Shown here: one piece after another, positions 36,956-45,596 of the stretch
How positions within the stretch are numbered: the first letter of the stretch is position 1
Layout of the letters: the number at the start of each line of letters is the position of its first letter
Assembly (NCBI GenBank): GCA_002082585.1
Contig: CP020563.1
Span: 7,744,001-7,808,000, forward strand
Reading direction: 5' to 3'
Length of the DNA stretch: 64,000 nucleotides
Origin: Kitasatospora albolonga
Lineage (GTDB): Bacteria; Actinomycetota; Actinomycetes; Streptomycetales; Streptomycetaceae
Made by a program: the position numbers and the translations under genes
Notes under the pieces: model-generated
The model's database searches: none
Told to the model about the DNA's origin: nothing
Seen by the model: the letters and a program-made list of their open reading frames with translations, nothing else

Positions 36956-37828
36956 ATGACCGTGCTGCCCGCCGCCCCGCTCCCCGCCGCCCCGCCCGCC
37001 CCGCTCTCCACCGTTCCGCCCGCCCCGCTTCCCGCGGTCCCGCCCACTCCGCTCCCCACCGCCCCGGCCCCGACCGCCACCCGTTCCCCCGAACCGGCCT
37101 ACCGGGTCTCCCTCGCCACCGGCCAGGAGGACGTGCGCGCCGCCCAGCGCCTGCGCCACCAGGTGTTCGCCGGGGAGCTCGGCGCCCGCCTCGACGGGCC
37201 CGAACCCGGCCTCGACAGCGACGCGTTCGACGCGTACTGCGACCACCTGCTGGTCCGCGAGACCGCCACGGACGAGGTCGTCGCCACCTACCGCCTCCTC
37301 CCGCCCGACCGCGCCCGGACAGCCGGACGGCTCTACGCCGAGAGCGAGTTCGACCTCACCCGCCTCGCCCCCATCCGCCACGACCTCGTCGAGGTCGGCC
37401 GCTCCTGCGTCCACCCCGCCCACCGCGACGGCGCCGTCATCGCCCTCGTCTGGGCCGGACTCGCCCGCTACATGCAGCGCTCGGGCCACACCTGGCTGGC
37501 GGGCTGCTGCTCCCTGCCGCTGTCCGACGGCGGCACGCTCGCCGCCCGCAGCTGGAACACCGTCCGCACCGCGCACCTCGCCCCCGAGGAGTACTGGGTC
37601 ACCCCGCACCACCTCTGGGACGCCTCCGCGCACCCCGGCGCGGGCCCCGGCTCCCGAGCCGACCTGCCGCCCCTGCTCCGCGGCTATCTGCGGCTCGGCG
37701 CCTGGGTCTGCGGAGCACCGGCGTACGACCCCGAGTTCAACGTGGCCGACCTCTACGTCCTGCTCTCGCTGCGCCGGACCGACCCGCGCTACCTGCGCCA
37801 CTTCCTCTCCCTCGTACCGCAGGCATGA
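36956..37828 (+). CDS. olsB: Ornithine N-acyltransferase, OlsB-like (GNAT)
   Basis: OlsB (290 aa) transfers a 3-hydroxyacyl chain from acyl-ACP to the alpha-amino group of ornithine, forming lyso-ornithine lipid. The conserved domain (about 47-280) has YRVSLATGQEDVRAAQRLRHQVF, VVATYRLLPPD, EVGRSCVHPAHRDG and GCCSLPLSDGG. The first 45 residues are an unusual Ala/Pro repeat (PAAPLPAAPPAPLSTVPPAP) absent from most OlsB proteins. The stop overlaps the ATG of olsA by 4 bp. The pair corresponds, from memory, to SCO0921-0920 of S. coelicolor, reported to make ornithine lipids. Confidence 0.88.
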   Translation: MTVLPAAPLPAAPPAPLSTVPPAPLPAVPPTPLPTAPAPTATRSPEPAYRVSLATGQEDVRAAQRLRHQVFAGELGARLDGPEPGLDSDAFDAYCDHLLVRETATDEVVATYRLLPPDRARTAGRLYAESEFDLTRLAPIRHDLVEVGRSCVHPAHRDGAVIALVWAGLARYMQRSGHTWLAGCCSLPLSDGGTLAARSWNTVRTAHLAPEEYWVTPHHLWDASAHPGAGPGSRADLPPLLRGYLRLGAWVCGAPAYDPEFNVADLYVLLSLRRTDPRYLRHFLSLVPQA

Positions 37829-38943
37829 GCGCCCCCCGTCCGGCGGGCGTCAGCGCCTGGCTGCCCGTCGCCCCCTGCACCCCGGCATCCTGCGCCCGGC
37901 ACACCGGAGCGGCCCGGCCCCCGCTCCGCGCCGCGCTGCGGCTGCTCGCCGGGTGTGCGTGGACGCTGCTGGGAGCGGTCTGCGCCGCGCCGGTCCGGCT
38001 GCTGCCCAGGGGGCCGCGGATGCGGCTGCTGCGGTACTGGGCGCGGGGCATACCGAGGGCCTTCGGCGTACGGGTGACGGTCCGCGTGCCTCCGTACGCC
38101 CGGGGCACCGGCGGCGAACTGGTCGTCGCCAACCACATCTCCTGGCTCGACATTCCCCTCGTCGCCGCCGTGCTGCCCGGCCGGATGCTCGCCAAGACCG
38201 AGGTCCGCGACTGGCCGCTGCTCGGCCCGCTCGCCCGGTTCGGCTCCACGCTCTTCATCGACCGGGACCGCCTGCGCGCGCTGCCGGGGGCGGTGGACAC
38301 GGTCGCCGCCGCCCTGCGTTCCGGCTCCCGGGTCGTGGTCTTCCCCGAAGGCAGCACCTGGTGCGGGCGGGGGCGGGGCGGGGCGTTCCGGCCGGCCGTG
38401 TTCCAGGCGGCGATCGACGCGGAGGTCCCCGTACGACCGGTCCGTATCTCGTACGGCACCGGGGGCGCGGGCGCGGTCGCGTTCGTCGGGGACGACCCGC
38501 TCGCCGCCTCCCTCTGGCGGGTGGTGCGGGCGGCCGGGCTCACCGCCGAGGTCCGCGTCCTCGCCCCCGTCCCGGCACGCGCCTACGCCTCCGTCCCCGC
38601 GCCCGGGGAGCCCGGCCGCCGTGAACTGGCCCGCGCCGCCCGGGCCGCCGTCCTCGGCAGCGACCGTACGGCGACGGCGCGGACGGCGGCGACGGCCCGG
38701 GGAGCCGCGACGGCCCGGGGGCCGGCGAAGGCACCGGCCCGGACCCCCGCCGAAGCACCGCCCCCGACCCCGGCCCCGGCCGAGGCACCGGCCCCGGCAG
38801 CCCTCCCCGTACCGGCTTCGGCAGGCGCGACCGCTCCACCCGTACCGGCCCCCGCAGCCGCGACCGCCGCCCGGCCGTCGATCCCTCAGACCGCCGTGGC
38901 CAGCGACAGGGCGAACCGCCCCTCCGCATCCGTCCACCACTGA
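37825..38943 (+). CDS. olsA: Lyso-ornithine lipid O-acyltransferase, OlsA-like (PlsC family)
   Basis: The protein (372 aa) has a membrane-associated N-terminal helix (about 35-55) and a PlsC domain with the HX4D catalytic motif NHISWLD and the substrate motif FPEGSTWCGRG. It adds the second acyl chain to lyso-ornithine lipid. Catalytic homology ends near residue 260; the last 100 or so residues are a low-complexity Ala/Pro/Thr tail. The final 58 bp overlap the egtD gene on the other strand, so the tail is partly antisense to egtD. Confidence 0.87.
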   Translation: MSAPRPAGVSAWLPVAPCTPASCARHTGAARPPLRAALRLLAGCAWTLLGAVCAAPVRLLPRGPRMRLLRYWARGIPRAFGVRVTVRVPPYARGTGGELVVANHISWLDIPLVAAVLPGRMLAKTEVRDWPLLGPLARFGSTLFIDRDRLRALPGAVDTVAAALRSGSRVVVFPEGSTWCGRGRGGAFRPAVFQAAIDAEVPVRPVRISYGTGGAGAVAFVGDDPLAASLWRVVRAAGLTAEVRVLAPVPARAYASVPAPGEPGRRELARAARAAVLGSDRTATARTAATARGAATARGPAKAPARTPAEAPPPTPAPAEAPAPAALPVPASAGATAPPVPAPAAATAARPSIPQTAVASDRANRPSASVHH

Positions 38944-39848
38944 GCGAGCCGGAGCCCGGCGCCCGCCAGCTCCTCGCGCACGTCCTCCTGGCGGAACTTC
39001 GAGGACACCTCCGTACGCAGCTCCTCACCGGCCTCGAACGGCACCACCAGGTCCAGCTCCCGGATCTTCACGTTCAGCGCCCGGCGGGCGCGCAGCCGCA
39101 TCTCGATCCACCGCTGTTCCGGGTTCCACACCGCGACATGCTCGAAGTCCTCCAGCGGGAAGTCCGCGCCCAGCTCCCGGTTGACCACGCTGAGCACGTT
39201 CTTGTTGAACGCCGCCGTCACGCCGGAGGTGTCGTCGTACGCGGCGACCAGCGTCCTCTCGTCCTTCACCAGGTCCGTGCCGAGCAGCAGCGCGTCACCC
39301 GGCGTCAGGAGCGAGCGCACCGAGTGCAGGAAGCCTGCCCGCTCCTCGGGGAGCAGGTTCCCGATGGTGCCGCCCAGGAAGGCGACGAGCCGGGGGCCCG
39401 GGGTGCCCGGCAGCGCGAGACCGCCGGTGAAGTCCGCGACGATGGCGTGCACGGAGAGCCCGGGATGCTCGGCGAGCAGCGACTCGGCCGCGCCCGTCAG
39501 CGCGCTCTCGCTCACGTCCACCGGCACATAACTCTCCAGCCCCGGCAAGGCGTCCAGCAGATGGCGGGTCTTCTCCGACGAGCCCGAGCCCAGCTCGATC
39601 ACGGTCCGGGCCCCCGAGGCGGCGGCGATCTCCTCGGCGCGCTCCTCCAGGATCTCCCGCTCCGCGCGGGTCGGGTAGTACTCGGGCAGCCGGGTGATCT
39701 CCTCGAACAGCTCGCTGCCGCGCGCGTCGTAGAACCACTTGGGCGGCAGCGTCTTCGGGTGCCGGGTCAGCCCGCTCAGGACATCGGCGCGCAGCGCCGC
39801 GTCCGTGGCGTCCTCCGGCAGGGTGCGGGTCAGCAGGAAAGGGCTCAC
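38886..39848 (-). CDS. egtD: L-histidine N(alpha)-methyltransferase EgtD
   Basis: This 320-aa enzyme trimethylates histidine to hercynine with SAM, the first committed step of ergothioneine synthesis. Visible features are PKTLPPKWFYDARGSELFEEITRLPEYYPTR-like N-terminus, SAM motif VIELGSGSSEKTRHLLDAL, VAFLGGTIGNL and C-terminal residues in KIRELDLVVPFEAGEELRTEVSSKF. GTG start overlapping the egtC stop (GTGA). It is the last gene of the egtABCD operon; its 3' end overlaps olsA tail-to-tail. Confidence 0.95.
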   Translation of the reverse strand: MSPFLLTRTLPEDATDAALRADVLSGLTRHPKTLPPKWFYDARGSELFEEITRLPEYYPTRAEREILEERAEEIAAASGARTVIELGSGSSEKTRHLLDALPGLESYVPVDVSESALTGAAESLLAEHPGLSVHAIVADFTGGLALPGTPGPRLVAFLGGTIGNLLPEERAGFLHSVRSLLTPGDALLLGTDLVKDERTLVAAYDDTSGVTAAFNKNVLSVVNRELGADFPLEDFEHVAVWNPEQRWIEMRLRARRALNVKIRELDLVVPFEAGEELRTEVSSKFRQEDVREELAGAGLRLAQWWTDAEGRFALSLATAV

Positions 39849-40600
39849 GCGGCGGGCTCCTTGAGCGGTGTGGGGGTGACGTCCGAGGAGGTCGCGACCA
39901 GCAGGGTGCGGTCCGGGACCTCGCGCCAGAGCGGATCGTCGTCGTACGGTTCCGAGGCCACCGCGGTCGAGCGGCCCGGTTCATGCAGGTACCAGAGGGT
40001 ATCGCCCCAGGCGGTGGCCACGACGGTCGTGCCGTCCGTGACCAGCAGGTTCAGCCGGGCGCCGGGCGCCGCCTCCGCGACCTCCCGGACGGTCTCCGCG
40101 ACCGCCGTCGGTACGTCGTCCCCGGCCGCCGCACGGTGCAGGACCAGCGCCCAGAGCAGCGCCGAGTCGTTGCGGGCGGCCAGCGACAGCAGCTCCCGCG
40201 CGGGCAGCGCTCCGGCCGGTCCCGCGAGGGACGCGGGCCAGCCCGGCACCGCGCCGTTGTGGCTGAACAGCAGCCGCCCGGCGCTGTACGGCGCTGCCGC
40301 GGCCTCCCCGTCCGCGCCCGCCTCGGTGGCGTCCCGTACGGCGGCGAGCAGCGCGGTCGTCCGCACCACCCGGGCCAGATCGGTGAAGGTCTCGTCGTGC
40401 CAGATCGGCCCCTGGCGCCGGTAGCGGCCGGGGACCGGGTCGCCGTCCGCGTACCAGCCGACGCCGAAGCCGTCCGCGTTGACCGTCCCGTACCGCTGGC
40501 GGCGCGGCGCCCAGGACTGGCGCACCAGGGAGTGCTCAGGCGCGGACAATATGGTCCCGAGGGCCACCGGGTCGCCCACATAGGCGATATGACGGCACAT
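39845..40600 (-). CDS. egtC: Ergothioneine amidohydrolase EgtC
   Basis: EgtC (251 aa) is a class II glutamine-amidotransferase-like (Ntn) hydrolase that removes glutamate from gamma-glutamyl-hercynylcysteine sulfoxide. It starts MCRHIAYVG, so Cys2 becomes the N-terminal nucleophile after Met removal; NADGFGVGWY and FSHNGAVPGW are family motifs. Its start shares 1 nt with the egtB stop (TGATG) and its stop overlaps egtD. Confidence 0.94.
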   Translation of the reverse strand: MCRHIAYVGDPVALGTILSAPEHSLVRQSWAPRRQRYGTVNADGFGVGWYADGDPVPGRYRRQGPIWHDETFTDLARVVRTTALLAAVRDATEAGADGEAAAAPYSAGRLLFSHNGAVPGWPASLAGPAGALPARELLSLAARNDSALLWALVLHRAAAGDDVPTAVAETVREVAEAAPGARLNLLVTDGTTVVATAWGDTLWYLHEPGRSTAVASEPYDDDPLWREVPDRTLLVATSSDVTPTPLKEPAA

Positions 40601-41976
40601 CAGGCGTCCCTCGCGGTGCGGAATCCGGAGAAGATCTGCCGCCGCACCGGCAGGTCCCAGTTGCGGAACGTGCCCCGGCAGGCGACCTGGTCCACGGCGA
40701 ACGAACCGCCGCGCAGCACCTTGTGGCCCGGACCGAAGAACACCTCCGAGTACTCCCGGTAGGGGAACGCCACGAACCCCGGATAGGGCAGGAAGTCGCT
40801 CGACGTCCACTCCCACACATCGCCGATCAGCTGGCCCGCGCCGGACGGCGCCCGGCCCGCCGGATACGCCCCGGCCCGCGCCGGACGCAGATGGCGCTGG
40901 CCCAGATTGGCCTGCTCCGGTGTCGGGTCCGTGTCGCCCCAGGGGTAGCGCAGCGAACGCCCGGTGACCGGATCGTGCCGGGCGGCCTTCTCCCACTCGG
41001 CCTCGGTGGGCAGCCGCCGCCCCGCCCAGCGGGCGTACGCGTCCGCCTCGTACCAGCTGACGTGCAGCACCGGCTCGTCCTCCGGCACCGGCTCGGTCAC
41101 CCCGAACCTGCGGCGCAGCCACTGCCCGGCGTCCTGGTGCCAGAACAGGGGTGCGGTCAGGCCGTGTTCGCGGACCATGTCCCAGCCCTCGGGCGCCCAC
41201 CAGCGGGGGTCGGTATACCCGCCGTCGGCCATGAACCGCTGGTACGCGCCGCAGGTGACCGGCGCGGTGTCCAGGCGGAACGCGGCCACCTCCCGCTGGT
41301 GCGCGGGCCGTTCGTTGTCCAGGGCCCACGGCTCGGCGGAGGTGCCCATGGTGAACGGGCCGCCGGGGACGAGGACTTCACCGGGCAGCGCGTCGGCGTC
41401 GGTGGGCGCGGGCGGCGCGGGAGCGGTCAGCACGGCCGGACCGGACCGCAGCTGATGGGTGATCAGCATCGTCTCGTCGTGCTGCTGTTCGTGCTGGGCG
41501 ATCATCCCGAAGGCGAACCCGGCCCGCTCCAGCGGCCGTCCCCCTTCGTGCAGCGGGGCACCCTCCAGGATGTCCAGGGCCCTGCCCCGTACATCGGAGG
41601 CGTACGTCCGCGCCTCGGCGGGCGCCAGCAGCGGCAGCGAGGGCCGCGCGGCGCGGGGGTGCTCGAACGCGTCGTACAGCCCGTCGATCTCGGGGCGCAG
41701 GGCCTGCCGGCCGCCCACGGCACGGAGCAGCCACTGCTCCTCCTGGTTGCCGATGTGGGCCAGGTCCCAGACGAGCGGGGACATCAAGGGGGAGTGCTGG
41801 GCGGTGAGTTCACCGTCCTCGACACTGTCGGTCAGGATCGCGGTGCGCGCGCGGGCGGTCAGCAGCGCGTCGAGGGCGCGGCGGCGCAGCGCCTCGGGAT
41901 CGTGGACTCCGGGGGCCGGGGGGAAGCCGTCCGCGGAGAGGGCGGAGGGAGCGGAGGGGGTACGGTCGTCGGTCAT
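40600..41976 (-). CDS. egtB: Hercynine sulfoxide synthase EgtB
   Basis: This 458-aa non-haem iron enzyme joins hercynine and gamma-glutamylcysteine with oxygen. An N-terminal DinB-like domain (about 25-180) holds the iron site (HIGNQEEQW and the HxxxHxE motif HEQQHDE), followed by an FGE-sulfatase domain (about 190-458: GGPFTMGTS, RLPTEAEWEKAARH, GDVWEWTSSDF, LRGGSFA). Use of gamma-glutamylcysteine is implied by the presence of EgtA and EgtC. Confidence 0.95.
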   Translation of the reverse strand: MTDDRTPSAPSALSADGFPPAPGVHDPEALRRRALDALLTARARTAILTDSVEDGELTAQHSPLMSPLVWDLAHIGNQEEQWLLRAVGGRQALRPEIDGLYDAFEHPRAARPSLPLLAPAEARTYASDVRGRALDILEGAPLHEGGRPLERAGFAFGMIAQHEQQHDETMLITHQLRSGPAVLTAPAPPAPTDADALPGEVLVPGGPFTMGTSAEPWALDNERPAHQREVAAFRLDTAPVTCGAYQRFMADGGYTDPRWWAPEGWDMVREHGLTAPLFWHQDAGQWLRRRFGVTEPVPEDEPVLHVSWYEADAYARWAGRRLPTEAEWEKAARHDPVTGRSLRYPWGDTDPTPEQANLGQRHLRPARAGAYPAGRAPSGAGQLIGDVWEWTSSDFLPYPGFVAFPYREYSEVFFGPGHKVLRGGSFAVDQVACRGTFRNWDLPVRRQIFSGFRTARDA

Positions 41977-43322
41977 GCCGAGGTCACCCTTCCCGGGTGC
42001 GGCGGCGCGGGCGGCGCGTCCGCGGAGCCGGTCAGCAGGGACAGGTCGGTGAGGGCGCCCGGTCCGGGCAGGTCGTCGGCCGGACATCGGCCCCGGGCCA
42101 CGTACCGGTCGTTGAAGGCCGCCACCGTCTCCCGTACGGCATCGCTCGCCCCCATCCGTTCCAGCGAGGTCAGCGCCGTGTCGAAGCAGACGGTGGCCGC
42201 CGCCCGCAGCTCCGGATCGGCCAGGCCCTCGCGGGCGGCCGTCGTCCACAGCGGGTTGCGCGGCGCGGCGGCGGAGCCCGCCGACTCGGCCAGGGGCTTC
42301 ACGGTGCGGTACACGGTCTCGGCGGCCTCCGGGTCGTCGAACAGGGCGGTGGCGACGGCGAGCGGCACCAGCCAGCCGTCCGCGCCGCTCTGCGCGTCGA
42401 TCATGCGCAGTTCGAGGTGCCCGCGCGGGCGGACCGGCGGGAAGAGGGTGGTGATGTGGTAGTCGAGATCGGCCCGGACCGGCGGCCGGGGCGCACCCGT
42501 TCGCATCCACTCCCGGAAGGTGAGGTCCTCGGGCACGTCCCAGGGGCCCTCCTCGCGGCGCACGCACATCACGGGCGTGTCCAGGACATGCGCGGCCCAC
42601 GCCTCGCGCGGGGGGAGCGTGCCGCCCGGCGCCAGTGTCCGTACGGGGTCGAGATCTGCCCACAGCGCCTGCCGGGTGGACTTCCAGCCGGTCCTGCGCC
42701 CCTGCTGGTACGGGGAGTTGGCGAAGGCGGCCACCAGGACGGCACCGAGCAGATGGGTGAGCTGCCACCGCCTTCCGTAGCCGAGCGGCCCGGGCTCCTC
42801 CTCGCCCGCGTCCAGGCAGACCTGGACGGAGGCGGAGGTGCACATCATCGCCCGCCCGGCCGGCCCCGCACGGTCGAGCGCCGCCTCCATCGCGTCGTAA
42901 CGCGGCTCGCGCAGCCTGCGGTGCGGTGTCTGCCAGGGGTCGACGCCGAGCCCGACCGGCGCGAGCCCGGCGAGGCCGAGCGAACCCCGCACGGCCGCCA
43001 GGTCCGCCGCGGTGGTCTCGACGCACTCCATCAGGGAACCGGCCGGCTGCGAGCTGAGCTCCAGCTGCCCACCCGGCTCGAACGTCAGTGCGGCGCTCAG
43101 GGGCAGCTCGCGGAGGGCCGCGACCGCGCCGTCCAGCCGCTCCTGGGCGACCGGCGCGGCGGGATGTTCCCGGTCATGGATGAGCCATTCGAGTTCCACC
43201 CCCACGGTGCGAGGGGGACCCGTCTTGAAACATATACCGCGCAGTAAATCCTGCGCCGCACCCTCGTCCAGAGGATCGGATTCCGGGCGGGGGCCGGGGC
43301 CGCCGGGTGCGTCCGAGGACAT
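41973..43322 (-). CDS. egtA: Glutamate-cysteine ligase EgtA
   Basis: The protein (449 aa) makes gamma-glutamylcysteine from Glu, Cys and ATP for EgtB. It matches the actinobacterial EgtA/GshA family: GVELEWLIHD, FEPGGQLELSSQPA, MMCTSASVQVCLDAG, FANSPYQQG and HLELRMIDAQ. It is the first gene of the operon; AAGGAGG sits 6 bp before ATG 43322. The last 4 bp overlap egtB. No egtE gene follows, as is common in Streptomyces, so the C-S lyase must be encoded elsewhere. Confidence 0.93.
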   Translation of the reverse strand: MSSDAPGGPGPRPESDPLDEGAAQDLLRGICFKTGPPRTVGVELEWLIHDREHPAAPVAQERLDGAVAALRELPLSAALTFEPGGQLELSSQPAGSLMECVETTAADLAAVRGSLGLAGLAPVGLGVDPWQTPHRRLREPRYDAMEAALDRAGPAGRAMMCTSASVQVCLDAGEEEPGPLGYGRRWQLTHLLGAVLVAAFANSPYQQGRRTGWKSTRQALWADLDPVRTLAPGGTLPPREAWAAHVLDTPVMCVRREEGPWDVPEDLTFREWMRTGAPRPPVRADLDYHITTLFPPVRPRGHLELRMIDAQSGADGWLVPLAVATALFDDPEAAETVYRTVKPLAESAGSAAAPRNPLWTTAAREGLADPELRAAATVCFDTALTSLERMGASDAVRETVAAFNDRYVARGRCPADDLPGPGALTDLSLLTGSADAPPAPPHPGRVTSA

Positions 43323-43469
43323 GGGGCGCCTCCTTCTCAGTCGCGTACCTACCACCCAAACCCGTACCCCGGGATCGCACAAGAGTGCCCCCGAGCCACC
43401 GGAAAAGCGGTCGTCGCGTACCGCTCCACGACCAGCATGCGACGGACGCGGCGCCCCGGCGAGCCGCGC

Positions 43470-43937
43470 TCAGCTCCAGCCGTACCGTTCCCGCAGCCGC
43501 CCGGTGACGGCGTCGAACCGGTCCCGGTCCAGCGCGCACGCCTCCCGCCGCATCCCGTCCTCGTGGACCCGCAGCACCCGGTCCAGATCGACCCACGACG
43601 GCCGCCCGGAGCTGTCCCACGGACCGGCCCCCAGCGCCACCCACTCGTGGTCCATGTCGTGCTGCTTGCTGGAGAGCTGGACGGCGAGCACGGTGCCCGT
43701 CGCCTCCCGGGCGACGACGAGGACCGGCCGGTCCTTGCCGCGCCCGTCGTTCTCCTCGAACGGCACCCAGGTCCAGACGATCTCGCCCGGATCGGGGTCG
43801 CCGTCGCGGTCGGGGGCGTAGGAGGTGCGGACCGGGCCCACCTCGTGCGGGTCGGCCTGGACGGTGGCGGTCGGCCCGGTGCTGCCGGGGGCCACGGGCG
43901 TGCTGTCGAAGCGCTGTGCGCTCTGGTGGAACGTCAT
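43470..43937 (-). CDS. PemK/MazF-like protein (orphan toxin-like)
   Basis: This 155-aa protein has the PemK/MazF beta-barrel start in GEIVWTWVPFEENDGRGKDRPVLVVAREATG and the strand VLAVQLSSKQHDM. MazF-type toxins are RNases kept in check by a cotranscribed antitoxin. Here no antitoxin gene lies before or after, and the N-terminal 50 residues are an extra Pro/Thr/Asp-rich segment. It may be a domesticated relative rather than a toxin. It is divergent from the LacI gene. Confidence 0.75.
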   Translation of the reverse strand: MTFHQSAQRFDSTPVAPGSTGPTATVQADPHEVGPVRTSYAPDRDGDPDPGEIVWTWVPFEENDGRGKDRPVLVVAREATGTVLAVQLSSKQHDMDHEWVALGAGPWDSSGRPSWVDLDRVLRVHEDGMRREACALDRDRFDAVTGRLRERYGWS

Positions 43938-44093
43938 CGCAACACCGTAGGACCTGCCCGCCCCGATCCCAGGAGCGGGTCCGCCGAACGAGGGGCGCGG
44001 CGGGGCGCTTCGGCCCGCCTGCCCGGCCGGGTGACGGAGCGGTGCCCCCGGGTCGAGGCCCCGCCCGGGGGATCTGGAAGACTGCCGGACGCC

Positions 44094-45116
44094 ATGAGCC
44101 AGTTACCCAAGCAGCGCACCGAGGTCTCCGTCCCGACCAGCGCCGATGTCGCGCGCCTCGCCGGAGTGTCCCGGGCCACCGTGTCGTACGTCCTCAACAA
44201 CAACGCCACCGTCCGGATCAGCGAACCCACCCGGCACCGCGTCAGGGAGGCCGCGACGCAACTCGGTTACGTCCCGCACGCCGCCGCCCGCAGCCTGCGC
44301 GCCGGACACAGCCGCATGGTCCTGCTGCCCTCCGGCCACATACCGGCGGGCCCGCTGCACCAGCGCTTCTTCCAGGAACTCCAGGCGGGACTGCGCCGTC
44401 TGGACTACACCGTCGTCCAGTACGGCAGCGCCGGCCTCGACGCCGACGAGGCGGCCAGGGCCTGGGCCGAACTGCGGCCCGTCGCCGTCGTCGTACCACC
44501 GGGCATCACCCTCACCCGGCACGGCACGGGCGTCCTCACCCGCTCCGGCGCCAAAGCGGTGATCACGCTCGGCCCGGAGCCGGTGGAGGGCGCCCACGGG
44601 CTGGTCATGGACCAGCGGCGGGTCGGCGCCGGCGCGGTCGGACACCTGCTGGCGCGGGGCCGCCGCCGCATCGGGGTGGTCATGCCCCGCGAACCGGGAC
44701 TCGCCCCGTTCTCCGAACCCCGCCTCGCCGGGGCACGGCAGGCCGCCGGGACGGCCGGGGCCCACATCCTGCCGCTCCCGCTCCGGTACGAGGAGGAGTC
44801 GGCGGCGGAGCTGGCGGGCGGCTGGCGGGAACTGGGACTGGACGCCGTGTTCGCGTACAACGACGAGTACGCCATGCTGCTGATGCGGGCCCTCCAGGAC
44901 GCGGGCGTGGCGATACCCGGTGACACGGCGGTCGTCGGAGCGGACGACCTGCTGCTCGGCAGACTGCTGCGGCCCCGCCTCAGCACGGTCCGCATGGAGC
45001 TCGCGATGGAGCACCCGCTGGCCGAGACGATCGACCGGCTCGTCCACCACCCGGGCACCGCCCCCGTCCACCACGACCTGCTGCGCACCAGCGCCGTGCA
45101 CCGCGAGTCCAGCTGA
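44094..45116 (+). CDS. LacI-family transcriptional regulator
   Basis: This 340-aa protein has an N-terminal LacI HTH (about 14-65: TSADVARLAGVSRATVSYVLNN) including the hinge helix region (PHAAARSL), followed by a periplasmic-binding-protein-like domain (about 70-335) ending NDEYAMLLMRAL, VVGADDLLLGRLLRPRLSTVRM. It would sense a sugar or related ligand. No transport or catabolic operon is adjacent, so its target is unclear. Confidence 0.92.
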   Translation: MSQLPKQRTEVSVPTSADVARLAGVSRATVSYVLNNNATVRISEPTRHRVREAATQLGYVPHAAARSLRAGHSRMVLLPSGHIPAGPLHQRFFQELQAGLRRLDYTVVQYGSAGLDADEAARAWAELRPVAVVVPPGITLTRHGTGVLTRSGAKAVITLGPEPVEGAHGLVMDQRRVGAGAVGHLLARGRRRIGVVMPREPGLAPFSEPRLAGARQAAGTAGAHILPLPLRYEEESAAELAGGWRELGLDAVFAYNDEYAMLLMRALQDAGVAIPGDTAVVGADDLLLGRLLRPRLSTVRMELAMEHPLAETIDRLVHHPGTAPVHHDLLRTSAVHRESS

Positions 45117-45171
45117 CCGCCCCCGGCGCGACGACATGCGCGGCGCGCGGCGGATGTCTAGCGTCGGGACC

Positions 45172-45444
45172 ATGAGTCATCCGCAGAATTACGAGCTCCT
45201 CCTGATCCCCGACCACAGCAGGACGCGGACGGGAGCCCCCGGACGGCCGATCCGCTCGGCGGTCGTGGCCGCCACCGGCGAGACGGGGGCCTCCGGCTAC
45301 CCCCGGTACGCGGGGGAGGGCATGGAGGCGGACATCGACCCGGAGACCCGCACCGTGGAGGCGGTGCTGATCGACGGCGAGGAACTGGACCCGGGGATGT
45401 CCGTGCAGGTCGCACGGGGGGACGGGAGCAACCCCCGGGCATGA
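45172..45444 (+). CDS. Small hypothetical protein, 90 aa
   Basis: I do not recognise a family. The protein is soluble, starts MSHPQNYELLLIPDHSRTRTG and contains AVVAATGETGASGYPRYAGEGMEADIDPETRTVEAVLIDGEEL, a beta-rich acidic stretch. Its third codon positions are G/C-biased like real genes. It lies 55 bp after the LacI gene on the same strand. Confidence 0.6.
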   Translation: MSHPQNYELLLIPDHSRTRTGAPGRPIRSAVVAATGETGASGYPRYAGEGMEADIDPETRTVEAVLIDGEELDPGMSVQVARGDGSNPRA

Positions 45445-45445
45445 C

Positions 45446-45517
45446 GAAGAGGCCCCGGGCTGCACATGCGAAGAGGCCCGGGCCGCGCATGAAGAAGAGG
45501 CCCCGGGCCGCCAGGCG
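45446..45517. repeat. Three tandem 24-bp GAAGAGGCCCCGGGC repeats
   Basis: Imperfect units begin at 45446, 45470 and 45494 (GAAGAGG(C)CCCGGGC...). The third forms the left arm of the hairpin at 45497-45551. All three could compete for the same right arm. Confidence 0.65.
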
Positions 45518-45551
45518 CCGCTGTTCTCGGCGCCACGCGGCCCGGGCCCTC
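45497..45551. terminator. Long hairpin between the hypothetical gene and thioredoxin gene
   Basis: Arms 45497-45520 and 45528-45551 (24 bp each, about 20 matching, GAGGCCCCGGGCCGCC against its complement) enclose a 7-nt loop. It lies 46 bp beyond the stop of the thioredoxin gene (minus strand) and beyond that of the hypothetical gene (plus strand), so it can terminate both. Confidence 0.7.
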
Positions 45552-45596
45552 GGCGCCCTCGGCGCGCTCACGCCGGGTGCCGCCGGAACAGGGCGC

